A DNA stretch of 64,000 bases from Streptomyces sp. VRA16 Mangrove soil (GCF_017377775.1 NZ_JAFVLN010000006.1:434001-498000); one strand, 5' to 3'. Shown: positions 17,678-26,155, numbered from the stretch's first letter. The notes: generated by a model from the sequence alone, not told the origin. Program-made: numbers and translations.

Positions 17678-18688
17678 GTGAGTACGGACCGGGACAGGGG
17701 TGCTGTCGTCTGCGCGGTGCGCGGGCTGAAGAAGACGTACCCCGCCGCGCGCGGGCGCCGTGGGGCCCCCGGGACGCCCGAGGTGCGGGCCACCGACGAC
17801 GTCCGGCTCGACATCAGGCGCGGCGAGATCTTCGGGCTGCTCGGGCCGAACGGCGCCGGGAAGTCCACCCTCGTACGGCAGCTGACCGGGCTGATGCGCC
17901 CCGACGCCGGAAGCGTGGAGATCCTCGGGCACGACATCGTGCGGTACCCGGAACGCGCCGCGCGGATCCTCGCCTACCTCGGTCAGGAGTCGACCGCGCT
18001 CGACGAGCTGACCGTCTCCCTCGCCGCCGAGACCACCGGACGGCTGCGCGGGCTCCCTCTCAAGGAGGCGCGGGCCGCGCGGGACGACGTACTCGAAGAG
18101 CTGGGTCTGACCCGGCTCGCGGGCCGTCCCCTGAAGAAGCTGTCCGGCGGGCAGCGGCGGCTGGCCTGCTTCGCCGCCGCGCTGGTCGGCGAGCGGCCGC
18201 TGCTGGTCCTCGACGAGCCGACCACCGGGATGGACCCCGTCGCACGGCGGGCCGTGTGGGCGGCCGTGGACCGCAGGCGCGCCGAGCGGGGCACGACCGT
18301 CCTGCTCGTCACCCACAACGTCATCGAGGCGGAGACCGTGCTCGACCGGGTCGCCGTCATCGACCAGGGCCGCGTCATCGCCTGCGACACCCCGGCCGGG
18401 CTCAAGGAGCGCGTCGCCGGAGAGGTGCGGGTCGAACTGGTGTGGAGGGAGAAGGCGCCGGTGGAACTGGCCGAGGTGGCCCGGCTGCGCGAGCACGCCG
18501 TCGAGTCCGGGCGGCGCTGGTCGCTGCGGCTCGCCCCCGACGAGGCCCGCCGCGCCGTCGCCGCCGTCACCGGAGGCCCGGCCTTCGACCACCTCGACGA
18601 CTTCACGCTCGCGACGCCGAGCCTGGAGGATGTGTACCTGGCGCTCGGCGGCAGCCGCAGCTCCGTGAAGGGCCTGGTGAAGGCATGA
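17678..18688 (+). CDS. ABC transporter ATP-binding protein
   Basis: 336-residue ATPase subunit of a DRA-type exporter. Walker A is LLGPNGAGKSTL, the signature is LSGGQRRLACF, and Walker B is LLVLDEPTTGMDP; the H-loop is in LLVTHNVIEAE. A C-terminal domain of about 90 residues follows the ATPase core, as in drug and antibiotic resistance exporters. The GTG at 17678 is the likely start (the open frame extends upstream to 17603 through repeat DNA). The stop codon overlaps the ATG of the permease gene by 2 bases beyond ATGA, so the two are translationally coupled. Substrate unknown. Confidence 0.93.
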   Translation: MSTDRDRGAVVCAVRGLKKTYPAARGRRGAPGTPEVRATDDVRLDIRRGEIFGLLGPNGAGKSTLVRQLTGLMRPDAGSVEILGHDIVRYPERAARILAYLGQESTALDELTVSLAAETTGRLRGLPLKEARAARDDVLEELGLTRLAGRPLKKLSGGQRRLACFAAALVGERPLLVLDEPTTGMDPVARRAVWAAVDRRRAERGTTVLLVTHNVIEAETVLDRVAVIDQGRVIACDTPAGLKERVAGEVRVELVWREKAPVELAEVARLREHAVESGRRWSLRLAPDEARRAVAAVTGGPAFDHLDDFTLATPSLEDVYLALGGSRSSVKGLVKA

Positions 18689-19509
18689 GTGCCGTGTCCG
18701 CCGACGTGGTGCGGGGTGTGGAGCAGCCGGTGGAGACCGCCGGGGACGGCATGGAAGGGCTCGCGCCGCGGGCCCGGTTCCTGCCGTCGCTCGCCGCCGT
18801 CTACCGCGCCCAGCTCTCCCGGGCCCGCGTGGCCCGGATCCCGTTGCTGTTCGTGGCGACGTTCCAGTCCATCGGCATCATGATCCTGATGCGTGGCGTC
18901 GTCGACCGGGGCGGCAGCGAGGCGCGGGCCGTCGTCGCCGGGTCGGCCGTGCTCGTCGTGGCGTTCGTGGCGCTCAACCTGCTCGCCCAGTACTTCGGGC
19001 AGCTGCGGGCCGCGGGCGGCCTCGACCACTACGCGACGCTGCCGGTGCCGCCCGCGTCGGTGGTGCTGGGCGCGGCCGGCGCGTACGCCTCGTTCACCGC
19101 GCCGGGCACCGTGGTCACCGCGGTCGCCGGCTGCCTGATGTTCGACCTGCCGCTCACCCACCTGTGGGTGCTCGTGGCCGTGATCCCGCTCGCCGGTGCC
19201 GCTCTCGCCGGGCTCGGCGCCGCGCTCGGCCTGCTCGCGCCGCGCCCGGAACTGGCCACGCTGCTCGGCCAGTTGGGCATGTCCGCGGCGCTGCTCCTCG
19301 GCGTGCTGCCCGCCGACCGGATGCCCGAGGCCGTGCAGTACGCGCGTGATCTGCTGCCCTCGACGTACGGCGTCGAGGCGTTCGCGCGGACCTTCGGGGA
19401 CCATCCGGACTGGCCCGTCGTCCTGCTCGACCTGGGTGTCTGTGCCGCGGTCGGTGTCGCCTCGCTGGCCGTGGCCACCTGGGCGTACCGCCGGGCAGCC
19501 GTCCGGTGA
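18685..19509 (+). CDS. ABC transporter permease (ABC-2 type)
   Basis: 274-residue membrane subunit working with the preceding ATPase. About six hydrophobic helices are seen (LLFVATFQSIGIMILM, AVVAGSAVLVVAFVALNLLA, VVLGAAGAYASFTAPGTVV, LWVLVAVIPLAGAALAGLG, LGQLGMSAALLLGVLP, GVCAAVGVASLAVATW). The motif YATLPVPP before helix three is typical of ABC-2 exporter permeases. Its ATG overlaps the ATPase stop (ATGA). The pair could export a lipid, drug or peptide; nothing in the sequence identifies which. Confidence 0.9.
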   Translation: MSAVSADVVRGVEQPVETAGDGMEGLAPRARFLPSLAAVYRAQLSRARVARIPLLFVATFQSIGIMILMRGVVDRGGSEARAVVAGSAVLVVAFVALNLLAQYFGQLRAAGGLDHYATLPVPPASVVLGAAGAYASFTAPGTVVTAVAGCLMFDLPLTHLWVLVAVIPLAGAALAGLGAALGLLAPRPELATLLGQLGMSAALLLGVLPADRMPEAVQYARDLLPSTYGVEAFARTFGDHPDWPVVLLDLGVCAAVGVASLAVATWAYRRAAVR

Positions 19510-19543
19510 CGCGCCCGAAAGGGACGCCTGGCACGATGGCAGG

Positions 19544-20260
19544 GTGACCGCACCGCTGACACCGCCGCCGCACCAACCCCCGAACGGCAACGGGCCGGGC
19601 AGCCCGTGGCAGGCCCCCGACCCGATGGCCGGGCACGTGCCGCCGCCCGGGCCCGGCTATGCCCCCGCGCGTGAGGAGGGGCCGGGACTGCGGGCCGAGA
19701 TCCGTGAGGCCCTCCTCGTGTTCATCGGCGTCGCGGTGCTCGGACTCGCCCTCGGCGGGCTGTGGCTGTGGCTCGCGCCGCGGGTCCCGCTCGTCTCGGA
19801 CAGCACGGCCGTCTACCTCAAGGACACCGAGGGGGAGCAGGCCATCGGGATCGACGGCACGTTCGCGCTGCTCGGGCTCGCGTTCGGCGCCGTGACCGCG
19901 CTGCTCGTCTTCCTGTGGCGGCGCCGCGGCGGCATCGGCATCGTGGTCGCGCTCGCCCTCGGCGCACTGCTCGGCGGGGTCGTCGCCTGGCGGTTCGGCA
20001 TCTGGCTCGGCCCGGCGCAGGACGTCGCCGCGCACGCCAAGGAGGTCGGCAAGGGCGTCGTGTTCGACGCGCCGCTGGAGCTGAAGGCCAAGGGCGCGCT
20101 GCTGGCGTGGCCACTGGCCGCGATGGTGGTGCACCTCGGACTCACCGGGCTCTTCGGGCCCCGGGACCCCGACCCCTACGCGCAGTACTACCCGCAGGGC
20201 CTCCCCGCGGCGCCGTCCGGACCCGCCGCGCCGAGCGCTCCGCGGGGGCCCGGCGCCTGA
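19544..20260 (+). CDS. DUF2567-like membrane protein
   Basis: 238 residues from the GTG at 19544. A Pro/Gly-rich cytoplasmic head of about 45 residues precedes four hydrophobic helices (ALLVFIGVAVLGLALGGLWL, FALLGLAFGAVTALLVFLW, IGIVVALALGALLGGVVAW, ALLAWPLAAMVVHLGLTGLF), and the C-terminus is again Pro/Ala-rich. The architecture agrees with actinobacterial DUF2567 proteins; the family name is from memory. It follows the ABC permease by 34 bases and may be cotranscribed. It ends 11 bases from the convergent DapA-like gene. Confidence 0.75.
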   Translation: MTAPLTPPPHQPPNGNGPGSPWQAPDPMAGHVPPPGPGYAPAREEGPGLRAEIREALLVFIGVAVLGLALGGLWLWLAPRVPLVSDSTAVYLKDTEGEQAIGIDGTFALLGLAFGAVTALLVFLWRRRGGIGIVVALALGALLGGVVAWRFGIWLGPAQDVAAHAKEVGKGVVFDAPLELKAKGALLAWPLAAMVVHLGLTGLFGPRDPDPYAQYYPQGLPAAPSGPAAPSAPRGPGA

Positions 20261-20271
20261 GCCCGGAGCCT

Positions 20272-21216
20272 CTACAGCAGCCCCGCCGCCACCAGCAGGT
20301 CCCGTACGTACGCGATCTCCCGCTCCGCCAGCGGGACCTGCGGCGCCGCCGTCGCCGGGCACGCGATGAGGCCCCGCAGATGGGCCGCCGCCTTGAACGC
20401 CCCCAGGGCCGACGACGAGCCGCCCATCCGCGCCGGGTCGCCCGCGTCCACGAGCGCGAACAGGGCCGCGAGCCGGTCCTGTTCGGCCCGCGCCGCGGCC
20501 CAGTCACCGGCGCGCGCGGCCTCGTAGAGACGTACGTACCCGTGGGCGTCGACATTGCCGAGGCCCGGCACGACGCCGTCGACGCCCGCGAGGAGCGCGC
20601 CGTCCACGGTGAGCTCGGAGCCGGTGAGGACCGTGAAGGCCGGGGCCGCCGCGCGCAGCGGGGCCAGCAGCCGGCGCAGCGAGCCCTCGTCGCCGCTGGA
20701 GTCCTTGAGCCCGGCGAGCGTGCCGTCGGCGGCCAGCGCCAGGAGCGTGGCGCGGTCCAGTTTGGTGTGGACGGAGGCCGGGATGTCGTACGCGAACAGG
20801 GGCAGGTCCGCGCCCGCGCGCAGCCGCCGGAAGTGCCTGGCGATCTCCGCCGGGTGCGTGCGCGTGTAGAACGGGGCCGTCGCCACGAGCGCGTCCGCGC
20901 CCGCCTTCACCGCGTCCTCGGCCCGCTCCAGGGCCCGCGGCGTCGTCGTCTCGATGATCCCGGCGAGCACCGGGACCCGGCCGGCCGCCGCGTCCACCGC
21001 CGCCTCCAGGGCCGTACGCCGCTGGGCGTCCGTCAGATACGCGGCCTCGCCGCTGGAGCCGAGCAGGAACAGGGCGTGCACGCCCGCCCCGATCAGATGT
21101 GTGGTGAGGCGGCGCACCGAGGCCGTGTCCACCTCGCCCTCCGGTGTCAGCGGAGTGATCAGCGGCGGGACGACGCCGCGCAGCGGAGCGGGGAGCGGGG
21201 TGCGCAGAGGAGGCAT
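20272..21216 (-). CDS. Dihydrodipicolinate synthase/N-acetylneuraminate lyase family aldolase
   Basis: 314-residue TIM-barrel Schiff-base aldolase. The pyruvate carboxylate-binding loop reads LGSSGEAAYL (GTTGE in DapA), the catalytic Tyr is in LFAYDIPAS and the Schiff-base Lys is in AGLKDSSGDE. GSSGE instead of GTTGE and the genomic isolation argue against this being the lysine-pathway DapA; a 2-keto-3-deoxy sugar acid or related aldolase is more likely. ATG 21216 is chosen because GGGAGA precedes it; the open frame extends upstream to 21297 without family similarity. Confidence 0.88.
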   Translation of the reverse strand: MPPLRTPLPAPLRGVVPPLITPLTPEGEVDTASVRRLTTHLIGAGVHALFLLGSSGEAAYLTDAQRRTALEAAVDAAAGRVPVLAGIIETTTPRALERAEDAVKAGADALVATAPFYTRTHPAEIARHFRRLRAGADLPLFAYDIPASVHTKLDRATLLALAADGTLAGLKDSSGDEGSLRRLLAPLRAAAPAFTVLTGSELTVDGALLAGVDGVVPGLGNVDAHGYVRLYEAARAGDWAAARAEQDRLAALFALVDAGDPARMGGSSSALGAFKAAAHLRGLIACPATAAPQVPLAEREIAYVRDLLVAAGLL

Positions 21217-21320
21217 GGCGGTGGTCTCCCGGTACGTGTGGACCCGTGGGTGCGAGCGCACATAGGACGTGGGATGTCCGGCGTACCAGGGCGACACTGG
21301 GCCACCGGTGAGGGGAGGTC

Positions 21321-21348
21321 AAGGGCCCGTCCCGAGGGGCGGGCCCTT
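21321..21348 (-). terminator. Hairpin downstream of bL37 gene
   Basis: AAGGGCCCG at 21321-21329 pairs exactly with 21340-21348, and the CCC/GGG inside can extend the stem. It lies just beyond the bL37 stop codon on the minus strand and before the aldolase gene. Confidence 0.7.
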
Positions 21349-21352
21349 GGCG

Positions 21353-21427
21353 TCAGGCGGGCCTGCGCCCGTGATTGGACTTGCCCTTCTTGATCCGCCA
21401 CTTGCGCTTGCGTGTCTTCTTCGACAT
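21353..21427 (-). CDS. 50S ribosomal protein bL37 (24 aa)
   Basis: The reverse strand encodes a 24-residue protein starting MSKKTRKRKWRIKKG and ending SNHGRRPA. Size, extreme Lys/Arg content and the NHG(K/R)RP tail match the small actinobacterial ribosomal protein bL37 known from mycobacterial ribosome structures. It would bind 23S rRNA in the large subunit. AAGGA lies immediately before the ATG, closer than usual. The gene is usually missed because of its size. A terminator hairpin follows; ybaK lies upstream on the same strand. Confidence 0.85.
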   Translation of the reverse strand: MSKKTRKRKWRIKKGKSNHGRRPA

Positions 21428-21468
21428 GTCCTTGGTGCTTAGCCGAAGAGGCGGGGTGCGTCGAGAGG

Positions 21469-21978
21469 TCACGCACGCCCGATGGGCGCGAGCACGGCGT
21501 CGGTGAGCGCCGCCAGATCCCCGGCGGCCAGCTCCACCTCCAGGCCGCGGCGGCCCGCCGAGACGCAGATCGTGGCGTGCTGCCGGGCCGACGCGTCGAC
21601 GACCGTACGCAGCTTCTTGCGCTGCCCGAGCGGGGAGATGCCGCCCCGCACGTACCCGGTGGTGCGCTCGGCGAGGGCCGGGTCGGCCATCGCCGCGCGC
21701 TTGCCGCCGACCGCCGCGGCGAGCGCCTTCAGGTCGAGCTGGCCCGCCACCGGCACGACGGCGACGGTCAGCTGTCCGTCGACGTCCGCGACGAGCGTCT
21801 TGAAGACGCGGTCGGGGGAGACGCCCATCGCCTCGGCGGCCTCCTCGCCGTACGAGGGGTGGGCGGGGTCGTGCTCGTAGGAGTGGACCGTGAAGGCCGT
21901 GCCGGCGGCGGTGAGGGCCACGGTGGCGGGGGTGCCGCCGGAGGAGGACTGCTGCTGCTTCTTGGACTTCTTCGCCAA
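21469..21978 (-). CDS. ybaK: Cys-tRNA(Pro) deacylase, YbaK/EbsC family
   Basis: 169-residue cytoplasmic editing enzyme that hydrolyses mischarged Cys-tRNA(Pro). The family landmarks are FKTLVADVDG (with the conserved Lys), AAAVGGKRAAMAD and GYVRGGISPLGQRKKL. The basic/Gln/Ser-rich first 15 residues are a common Streptomyces extension. The gene is followed on the same strand by bL37 (41 bases) and preceded by the Lon-N-like gene, so a translation-quality theme is possible but co-transcription is not shown. Confidence 0.9.
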   Translation of the reverse strand: MAKKSKKQQQSSSGGTPATVALTAAGTAFTVHSYEHDPAHPSYGEEAAEAMGVSPDRVFKTLVADVDGQLTVAVVPVAGQLDLKALAAAVGGKRAAMADPALAERTTGYVRGGISPLGQRKKLRTVVDASARQHATICVSAGRRGLEVELAAGDLAALTDAVLAPIGRA

Positions 21979-22058
21979 CGTGCCGTGTCCTTCGGGGAGT
22001 TCGGGATCAGCTCTCGGGGGCGGCTTCCGGGGCCGGGTTCCGGGACCGGCTTCCGGGA

Positions 22059-22844
22059 TCAGTTGAGGCTGGTCGCTTGTCGGGTGAGGTCCGTCGCGGG
22101 GAGGGACGGCAGATGCCGGATGATCGCCGTCTCGGCGCGCAGCAGGGTCAGCTCGTCGCGCAGCCGCGCCGCCGCGTCGTCGGCCTCCAGGAGCTGCTGC
22201 TTGGTGGGGATGTCGAGGACGGCGGCCGCGGCCACCAGATACGACACCACCGACGGCTCGTCCGGCAGCTCGGCGCCCGTCGTCAGGGACCGCTCGCGGG
22301 CGCCCGCGAGCCGCTTCTGGTACGAGCGGAACGCGCGGAGCACGCCCTCGGCCAGCGCCCCCGCCTCCTCGCCGTCGTCCTCGGGCAGCACTTCGACCTC
22401 CGCGCTGAGGTACGCGCCAGAGGCGTCCACCGAGTGCAGCTTCACGCGCCGGGTGCCGGTGGCGAGGACCTCGAAGCTGCCGTCGGCGCGCTCGCGGATC
22501 GTCGCGGCGTCGGCGATGCAGCCGACACCGTGGAAGGAGGTGATCGGATCGTCGCCGAACCCGGCGGCGGGGCCCGCGCCGGCCTCCTTCGTCGTGACGT
22601 CGTCCGGCATCCCGGGGGCGCTCGGCGCCACCTCGTGGCCGTCGCGGATGGCCACGACGACGAAGTTGCGCGGCTCGTCGGAGACGGCGGGGTCGGCGTC
22701 GGGGTCGCCCGGATCGACGGGGGACGCCTTCAGCAGGTCGCGCATCATGGCGCGATAGCGCTCCTCGAAGATGTTCAACGGGAGCACGAGCCCCGGGAAC
22801 AGCACCGAGTTGAGCGGGAAGAGCGGAAGCCGGACGGTGGTCAC
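22059..22844 (-). CDS. LON peptidase substrate-binding (LON-N) domain protein
   Basis: 261-residue stand-alone LON N-terminal domain without ATPase or protease parts. It starts VRLPLFPLNSVLFPGLVLPL, the typical first strand-helix of the domain, followed by NIFEERYRAMM; a second motif is TSFHGVGCIADAATI. The second half is helical with charged residues. It starts with the GTG at 22844, only 5 bases after the stop of the upstream gene, so coupling is likely. The role is presumably binding of unfolded or degraded protein substrates. Confidence 0.85.
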   Translation of the reverse strand: MTTVRLPLFPLNSVLFPGLVLPLNIFEERYRAMMRDLLKASPVDPGDPDADPAVSDEPRNFVVVAIRDGHEVAPSAPGMPDDVTTKEAGAGPAAGFGDDPITSFHGVGCIADAATIRERADGSFEVLATGTRRVKLHSVDASGAYLSAEVEVLPEDDGEEAGALAEGVLRAFRSYQKRLAGARERSLTTGAELPDEPSVVSYLVAAAAVLDIPTKQQLLEADDAAARLRDELTLLRAETAIIRHLPSLPATDLTRQATSLN

Positions 22845-22849
22845 GACGG

Positions 22850-23860
22850 TCAAGCGTAATGGTCGTCGGACGTCCTCGGTCCGCCGAGCAGCGGGATCTC
22901 CGCCGCGACCTCGAGTCGTACGCCGTCGCGCAGGTGCAGGAACTGGCCGAGCGGGTCGTCCGAGAGCCGGTCCCAGGGGAACGATGTCGCGTACGGGCCG
23001 ATGCGGCGCAGCTGGCCCAGGGCGTCCTGCCAGCGTTCGAGCTGGATGAGGACGCAGGCCAGCAGATTGCGCACCTCGGCGGGCCAGGGGTCGGCGATGT
23101 CGTACGCCGACGAGAGCTCGACGGCGAGGTCGGCGGCGGTGTCCAGGCGGGAGCGCGGGACGCCCTGCGGGGAGGCGGCCGTCAGATACGCGAAGGCGGC
23201 GCGGACCGGGAGCGCCTTGAGGAGGGAACCGGGCAGGGCGTCCTGGGCGGCGCGCTCGGCGAAGTCGAAACACTCGACGTGCGAGCCGTACCAGGCGGCG
23301 GACAGGTACTGCAGGGCCGAGACGTGGCAGCCGTAGTGGTGCGGGGAGCGGCGGACGGCCTCGGCCCACAGCTCCTCGAAGACGGTGTGCGAGGCGTTCG
23401 CGCCGCGGGCGTGGTCGAGAGCGACGCGCCAGGGGACCGGGTCGCGGGGGTCGGCGTCGGCGGCGGCCAGCAGCAGCGGGGCGATGTCGCGCAGGAGTTC
23501 GGCGCGGGCCGGGGAGGCGAAGGCGTGGGCGACGGCGACCTCGGCCTTGACCAGGAGCAGGTCGGGGTCGTGCGGGGCGGCCGCCTGCCAGGCCGCGAGC
23601 CAGTCGGGGCGGGCGGCGGCGAACGCGGCGAGGCGTTGCACGTAACGGTCGCGGTTCTCCCACTCGGCGGCCTCGCGGGTGTGGGCCAGGACCTTGGCGG
23701 CGGGGCCGTACTCGGTGTGGCCGGCGGCGACCAGGGCGGGGGCGAGGCGTTCGTCCGGGGCGTCGAGGAGGATCTCGTCGTCCGGAGGGAGGCCCTCGGC
23801 CAGGGCCTGGGTGTGGCGGATCATGCGGGCCGTGCGGATGAGGGCGCGGAGTACCGGCAT
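22850..23860 (-). CDS. Helical-repeat hypothetical protein
   Basis: 336 residues, cytoplasmic, almost entirely alpha-helical by appearance, with Ala/Leu/Asp-rich segments about 35-40 residues long (for example LVKAEVAVAHAFASPARAEL, AVRRSPHHYGCHVSALQYL, EVRNLLACVLIQLERWQDAL) resembling tetratricopeptide arrays. No catalytic motif was seen. It is the first gene of a probable two-gene unit with the LON-N protein. The upstream sequence is repeat DNA. Function unknown; a scaffold role is only inferred from the fold. Confidence 0.8.
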   Translation of the reverse strand: MPVLRALIRTARMIRHTQALAEGLPPDDEILLDAPDERLAPALVAAGHTEYGPAAKVLAHTREAAEWENRDRYVQRLAAFAAARPDWLAAWQAAAPHDPDLLLVKAEVAVAHAFASPARAELLRDIAPLLLAAADADPRDPVPWRVALDHARGANASHTVFEELWAEAVRRSPHHYGCHVSALQYLSAAWYGSHVECFDFAERAAQDALPGSLLKALPVRAAFAYLTAASPQGVPRSRLDTAADLAVELSSAYDIADPWPAEVRNLLACVLIQLERWQDALGQLRRIGPYATSFPWDRLSDDPLGQFLHLRDGVRLEVAAEIPLLGGPRTSDDHYA

Positions 23861-23964
23861 GGGCGCGGCCTCCTTCTCGGCGGGTGTGATGGTTGCGCTG
23901 GGATGACGGGTTCCAGGCGGTCATGGTTGCTCACGAACCAATAACGGTTCGGACGGGGTCCGCC

Positions 23965-24195
23965 GCGCGGGACTGTTTCGATCTGCGGCTCCGCCGCGCG
24001 GGCGCGACCGGCGGTGAGGTGCGCCCCGTCAGGGGCGCGGGGCTGTGTCGATCTGCGGTTTCGCCGCGGGGGCGTGACCGGCGGTGAGGTGCGCCCCGTC
24101 AGGGGCGCGGGGCTGTGTCCATGTGCGGCTCCGCCGCGGGGGCGCGACCGGCGGTGAGGTGCGCCCCGTCAGGGGCGCGGGGAACTGCGCGACCA
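23965..24195 (+). repeat. Tandem array of a 70-bp hairpin-bearing unit
   Basis: Three units start at 24011, 24081 and 24151 with the same first 33 or so bases, and a partial unit precedes them (23965-24010 matches 24035-24080). Each full unit contains the hairpin GCGCCCC-GTCA-GGGGCGC (24021-24038 in the first). Related single copies are found at 42613 onward and, inverted, at 52681-52744. It resembles the GC-rich intergenic repeats seen across Streptomyces genomes. Confidence 0.88.
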
Positions 24196-24254
24196 GCCCC
24201 CACCGGGCCTGCACCCGGCGATGGTGCGACCGGGACCGAGCTGGAGGCCGGATG

Positions 24255-24325
24255 GAGCGCTCGCCCCGCGCCGGGGTGCCGCCTTGCCCACCCTGCCGCC
24301 CATGGCGGCAGATTGCCCAAGGCGG
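24255..24325 (+). repeat. 71-bp intergenic hairpin repeat, copy 2
   Basis: Same sequence and orientation as 17431-17501, with the same nested palindromes (outer CCGCCTTG/CAAGGCGG, inner about 7-8 bp). It lies 50 bases downstream of no gene end and 50 bases before the 3' end of the beta-solenoid gene. Confidence 0.85.
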
Positions 24326-24375
24326 CGCGGCAGCCGGCCGGGGCGGGAAGGCCCCGGGTGGCGGCTCCGGCGGCG

Positions 24376-25965
24376 TTAGTTGCGGCGGAGGAGCCGGGTG
24401 GCGCCTGCGGCGACTGTCGTGGCGAGGATCCAGCCGAGCAGGATCAGGACCGTGGCCAGCCACTGCCAGCCGCCCCGCAGCTGCCAGCTGCCCGCCTGCC
24501 CCAGGTCGATCACCGGGAGCAGGAGGTCCAGGGTGAAGAGGGCCGGATCCCAGTTCGGGCCCTCGCCCTGGTGCAGCCGCGGATGATCGGCATGGCTGAA
24601 AGCGATCGCGCTGACCGCCCAGAGCACCGCCATCCAGACCGCGGCCCGCCCCGGCCGGTACCCGTAGGCGACCGTCCAGTCCTGGATGTAGCCCCACACC
24701 TTCGCGGCGACCGGCAGCGTCTCGCGGCGATGCCGCTGCTTGGCGAGGAGCACCTCGCGGGCGTCGGCGTCCTCCCCGCTGTCGCGCAGGATCGAGGCGA
24801 GCTGCTCGTACGGCTCGGGGCTGTACTCGGGGGTGGCGTCGGCGAGCCAGGCGAGCCGGCGGTGCAGCGGGAAGGAGCCGACCGGGATCAGGTTCTCGTA
24901 GGTGAATCCGCTGACCCGGAACTGCCCGGCGGCGGGCCAGCTCGTCGACTTGTCGATCAGGTTGACGACCTTCGCGCCGTTCAGGACGACCTCCCCGCGC
25001 TGCGGCCGCTCCCCGGTGAAGCGCAGCTCCGGCGTCTGGACCCGGCGCAGCGACACCTCCTGGTCGTTCTGCATCGTGAAGCGGGCCGACTCCATGTCGA
25101 TGGCGTCGCCGAAGCGGCCGTCGTCGAGGCGGATGCCGCCCACCGCCTCGAAGCGCTGCACACGGGTGCCACGGGCCGGGGTGCCGCCGGACTGGAGCGG
25201 GTTGGCGAGTCCGGCCGGGGTCAGATAGAGGGTCCGCTCGACCGTCATCTGCGGGGCGTTCAGGGCGCGCCGCCCGTGCGTGTTGCTCAGCCGGCTGCCG
25301 CGCAGCGACAGCGAGACACCGATCGTGGCCCCGCGCAGGCTCAGCTCGCCGTGCGTCTCCAGCATCTCGGCCTGCAGGTCCTGCCCGACCGAGAGCCCGT
25401 CCGCCATGATCGACTTGCCGCGCCGGTCACGGAACACCACGGCCTGGTTGAGCAGCAGATCCGTGCCGATGTGCGCGTCGGTGAGACGTACGCCGTTGTG
25501 GAAGCGGCAGCGGGGCAGATGCAGATCGCCCTCGGTGTGCACCCGGGCGCCCTCGAGGCGCGGTACCGAGCAGTCCACCAGCCGCACCGTCGTGAAGTGC
25601 GCCTCCGGGACCAGGACCTCCTTCTCGAAGCGGCAGCCCTTGATCTCCACGTACGGCACGACGTTGCCGCCCGCGAGATCCAGCACGTCGGTGATCTGCA
25701 CCCCCTGGAGCTTGAGGGAGGACACCCTGCCGTCCAGCGCCGGCGGGCCGTCGAGCAGCAGCCACGCCACGATCCGCGCGCGCACGCTGCGCTCGGGACC
25801 CCAGGGGTGGCCGCCGTGCGGATCGTCGGTCTCCCTGTCGCCGGTGCGCAGGTCGTACACGCTCCCGTTGCGGAACGCCTGCCACATCCCGACCTCTGCC
25901 GCGGTCAGCCCGTCCGGAACGTCTCCGCCGTCGTTCCCGGTGCCGGCCGCCGTCCCGTGGACCAC
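24376..25965 (-). CDS. Beta-solenoid-like protein with C-terminal membrane anchor
   Basis: 529 residues. After an N-terminal segment (TAAEVGMWQAFRNGSVYDLR), about residues 75-350 consist of short repeats of the type xLxLxGxxIxG (LKLQGVQITDVLDLAGG, ELSLRGATIGVSLSLRGS, VVLNGAKVVNLIDKS), which indicates a right-handed beta-solenoid similar to pentapeptide-repeat proteins. Residues 430-527 hold two or three hydrophobic helices (AAVWMAVLWAVSAIAF, WLATVLILLGWILATTVAAG). Relatives are often named membrane-associated oxidoreductase, but no nucleotide- or cofactor-binding motif is visible here. GTG 25965 follows GGAGG by 10 bases. Divergent from hisD. Confidence 0.8.
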   Translation of the reverse strand: MVHGTAAGTGNDGGDVPDGLTAAEVGMWQAFRNGSVYDLRTGDRETDDPHGGHPWGPERSVRARIVAWLLLDGPPALDGRVSSLKLQGVQITDVLDLAGGNVVPYVEIKGCRFEKEVLVPEAHFTTVRLVDCSVPRLEGARVHTEGDLHLPRCRFHNGVRLTDAHIGTDLLLNQAVVFRDRRGKSIMADGLSVGQDLQAEMLETHGELSLRGATIGVSLSLRGSRLSNTHGRRALNAPQMTVERTLYLTPAGLANPLQSGGTPARGTRVQRFEAVGGIRLDDGRFGDAIDMESARFTMQNDQEVSLRRVQTPELRFTGERPQRGEVVLNGAKVVNLIDKSTSWPAAGQFRVSGFTYENLIPVGSFPLHRRLAWLADATPEYSPEPYEQLASILRDSGEDADAREVLLAKQRHRRETLPVAAKVWGYIQDWTVAYGYRPGRAAVWMAVLWAVSAIAFSHADHPRLHQGEGPNWDPALFTLDLLLPVIDLGQAGSWQLRGGWQWLATVLILLGWILATTVAAGATRLLRRN

Positions 25966-26138
25966 GACTGCCTTGCCTCCCCGTACCGCATCCCGCCAGG
26001 ACCCGTACGTCCCTGGCGCCCCGCAGCCCTCTGCTACCCGCGGGTTTCGTACGACCGTTCATGCCCGCTGGGTGACCGCTTGAACGCCCGTCGTGAAGGT
26101 CGTCCTCCGGTGCCGGAACATCGGCCGAAACCGGACGT

Positions 26139-26155
26139 GTATCAGTCACTGATAC
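26139..26155. promoter_or_regulatory. Palindrome upstream of hisD
   Basis: GTATCAGT-C-ACTGATAC is a perfect 17-base palindrome centred 49 bases before the hisD GTG, in the 230-base divergent gap. It is AT-rich relative to its surroundings. A likely operator for a dimeric regulator of the his operon, not matched to a known regulator. Confidence 0.6.

Larger units (their letters stand above)
23861..24375. repeat. Repeat-filled intergenic region
   Basis: 515 non-coding bases between two minus-strand genes. It contains a 70-base tandem array (23965-24195), then a 71-base hairpin repeat (24255-24325). The rest (24326-24375) is GC-rich and featureless. No gene is convincing here although several frames are open by base composition. 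Confidence 0.85.
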
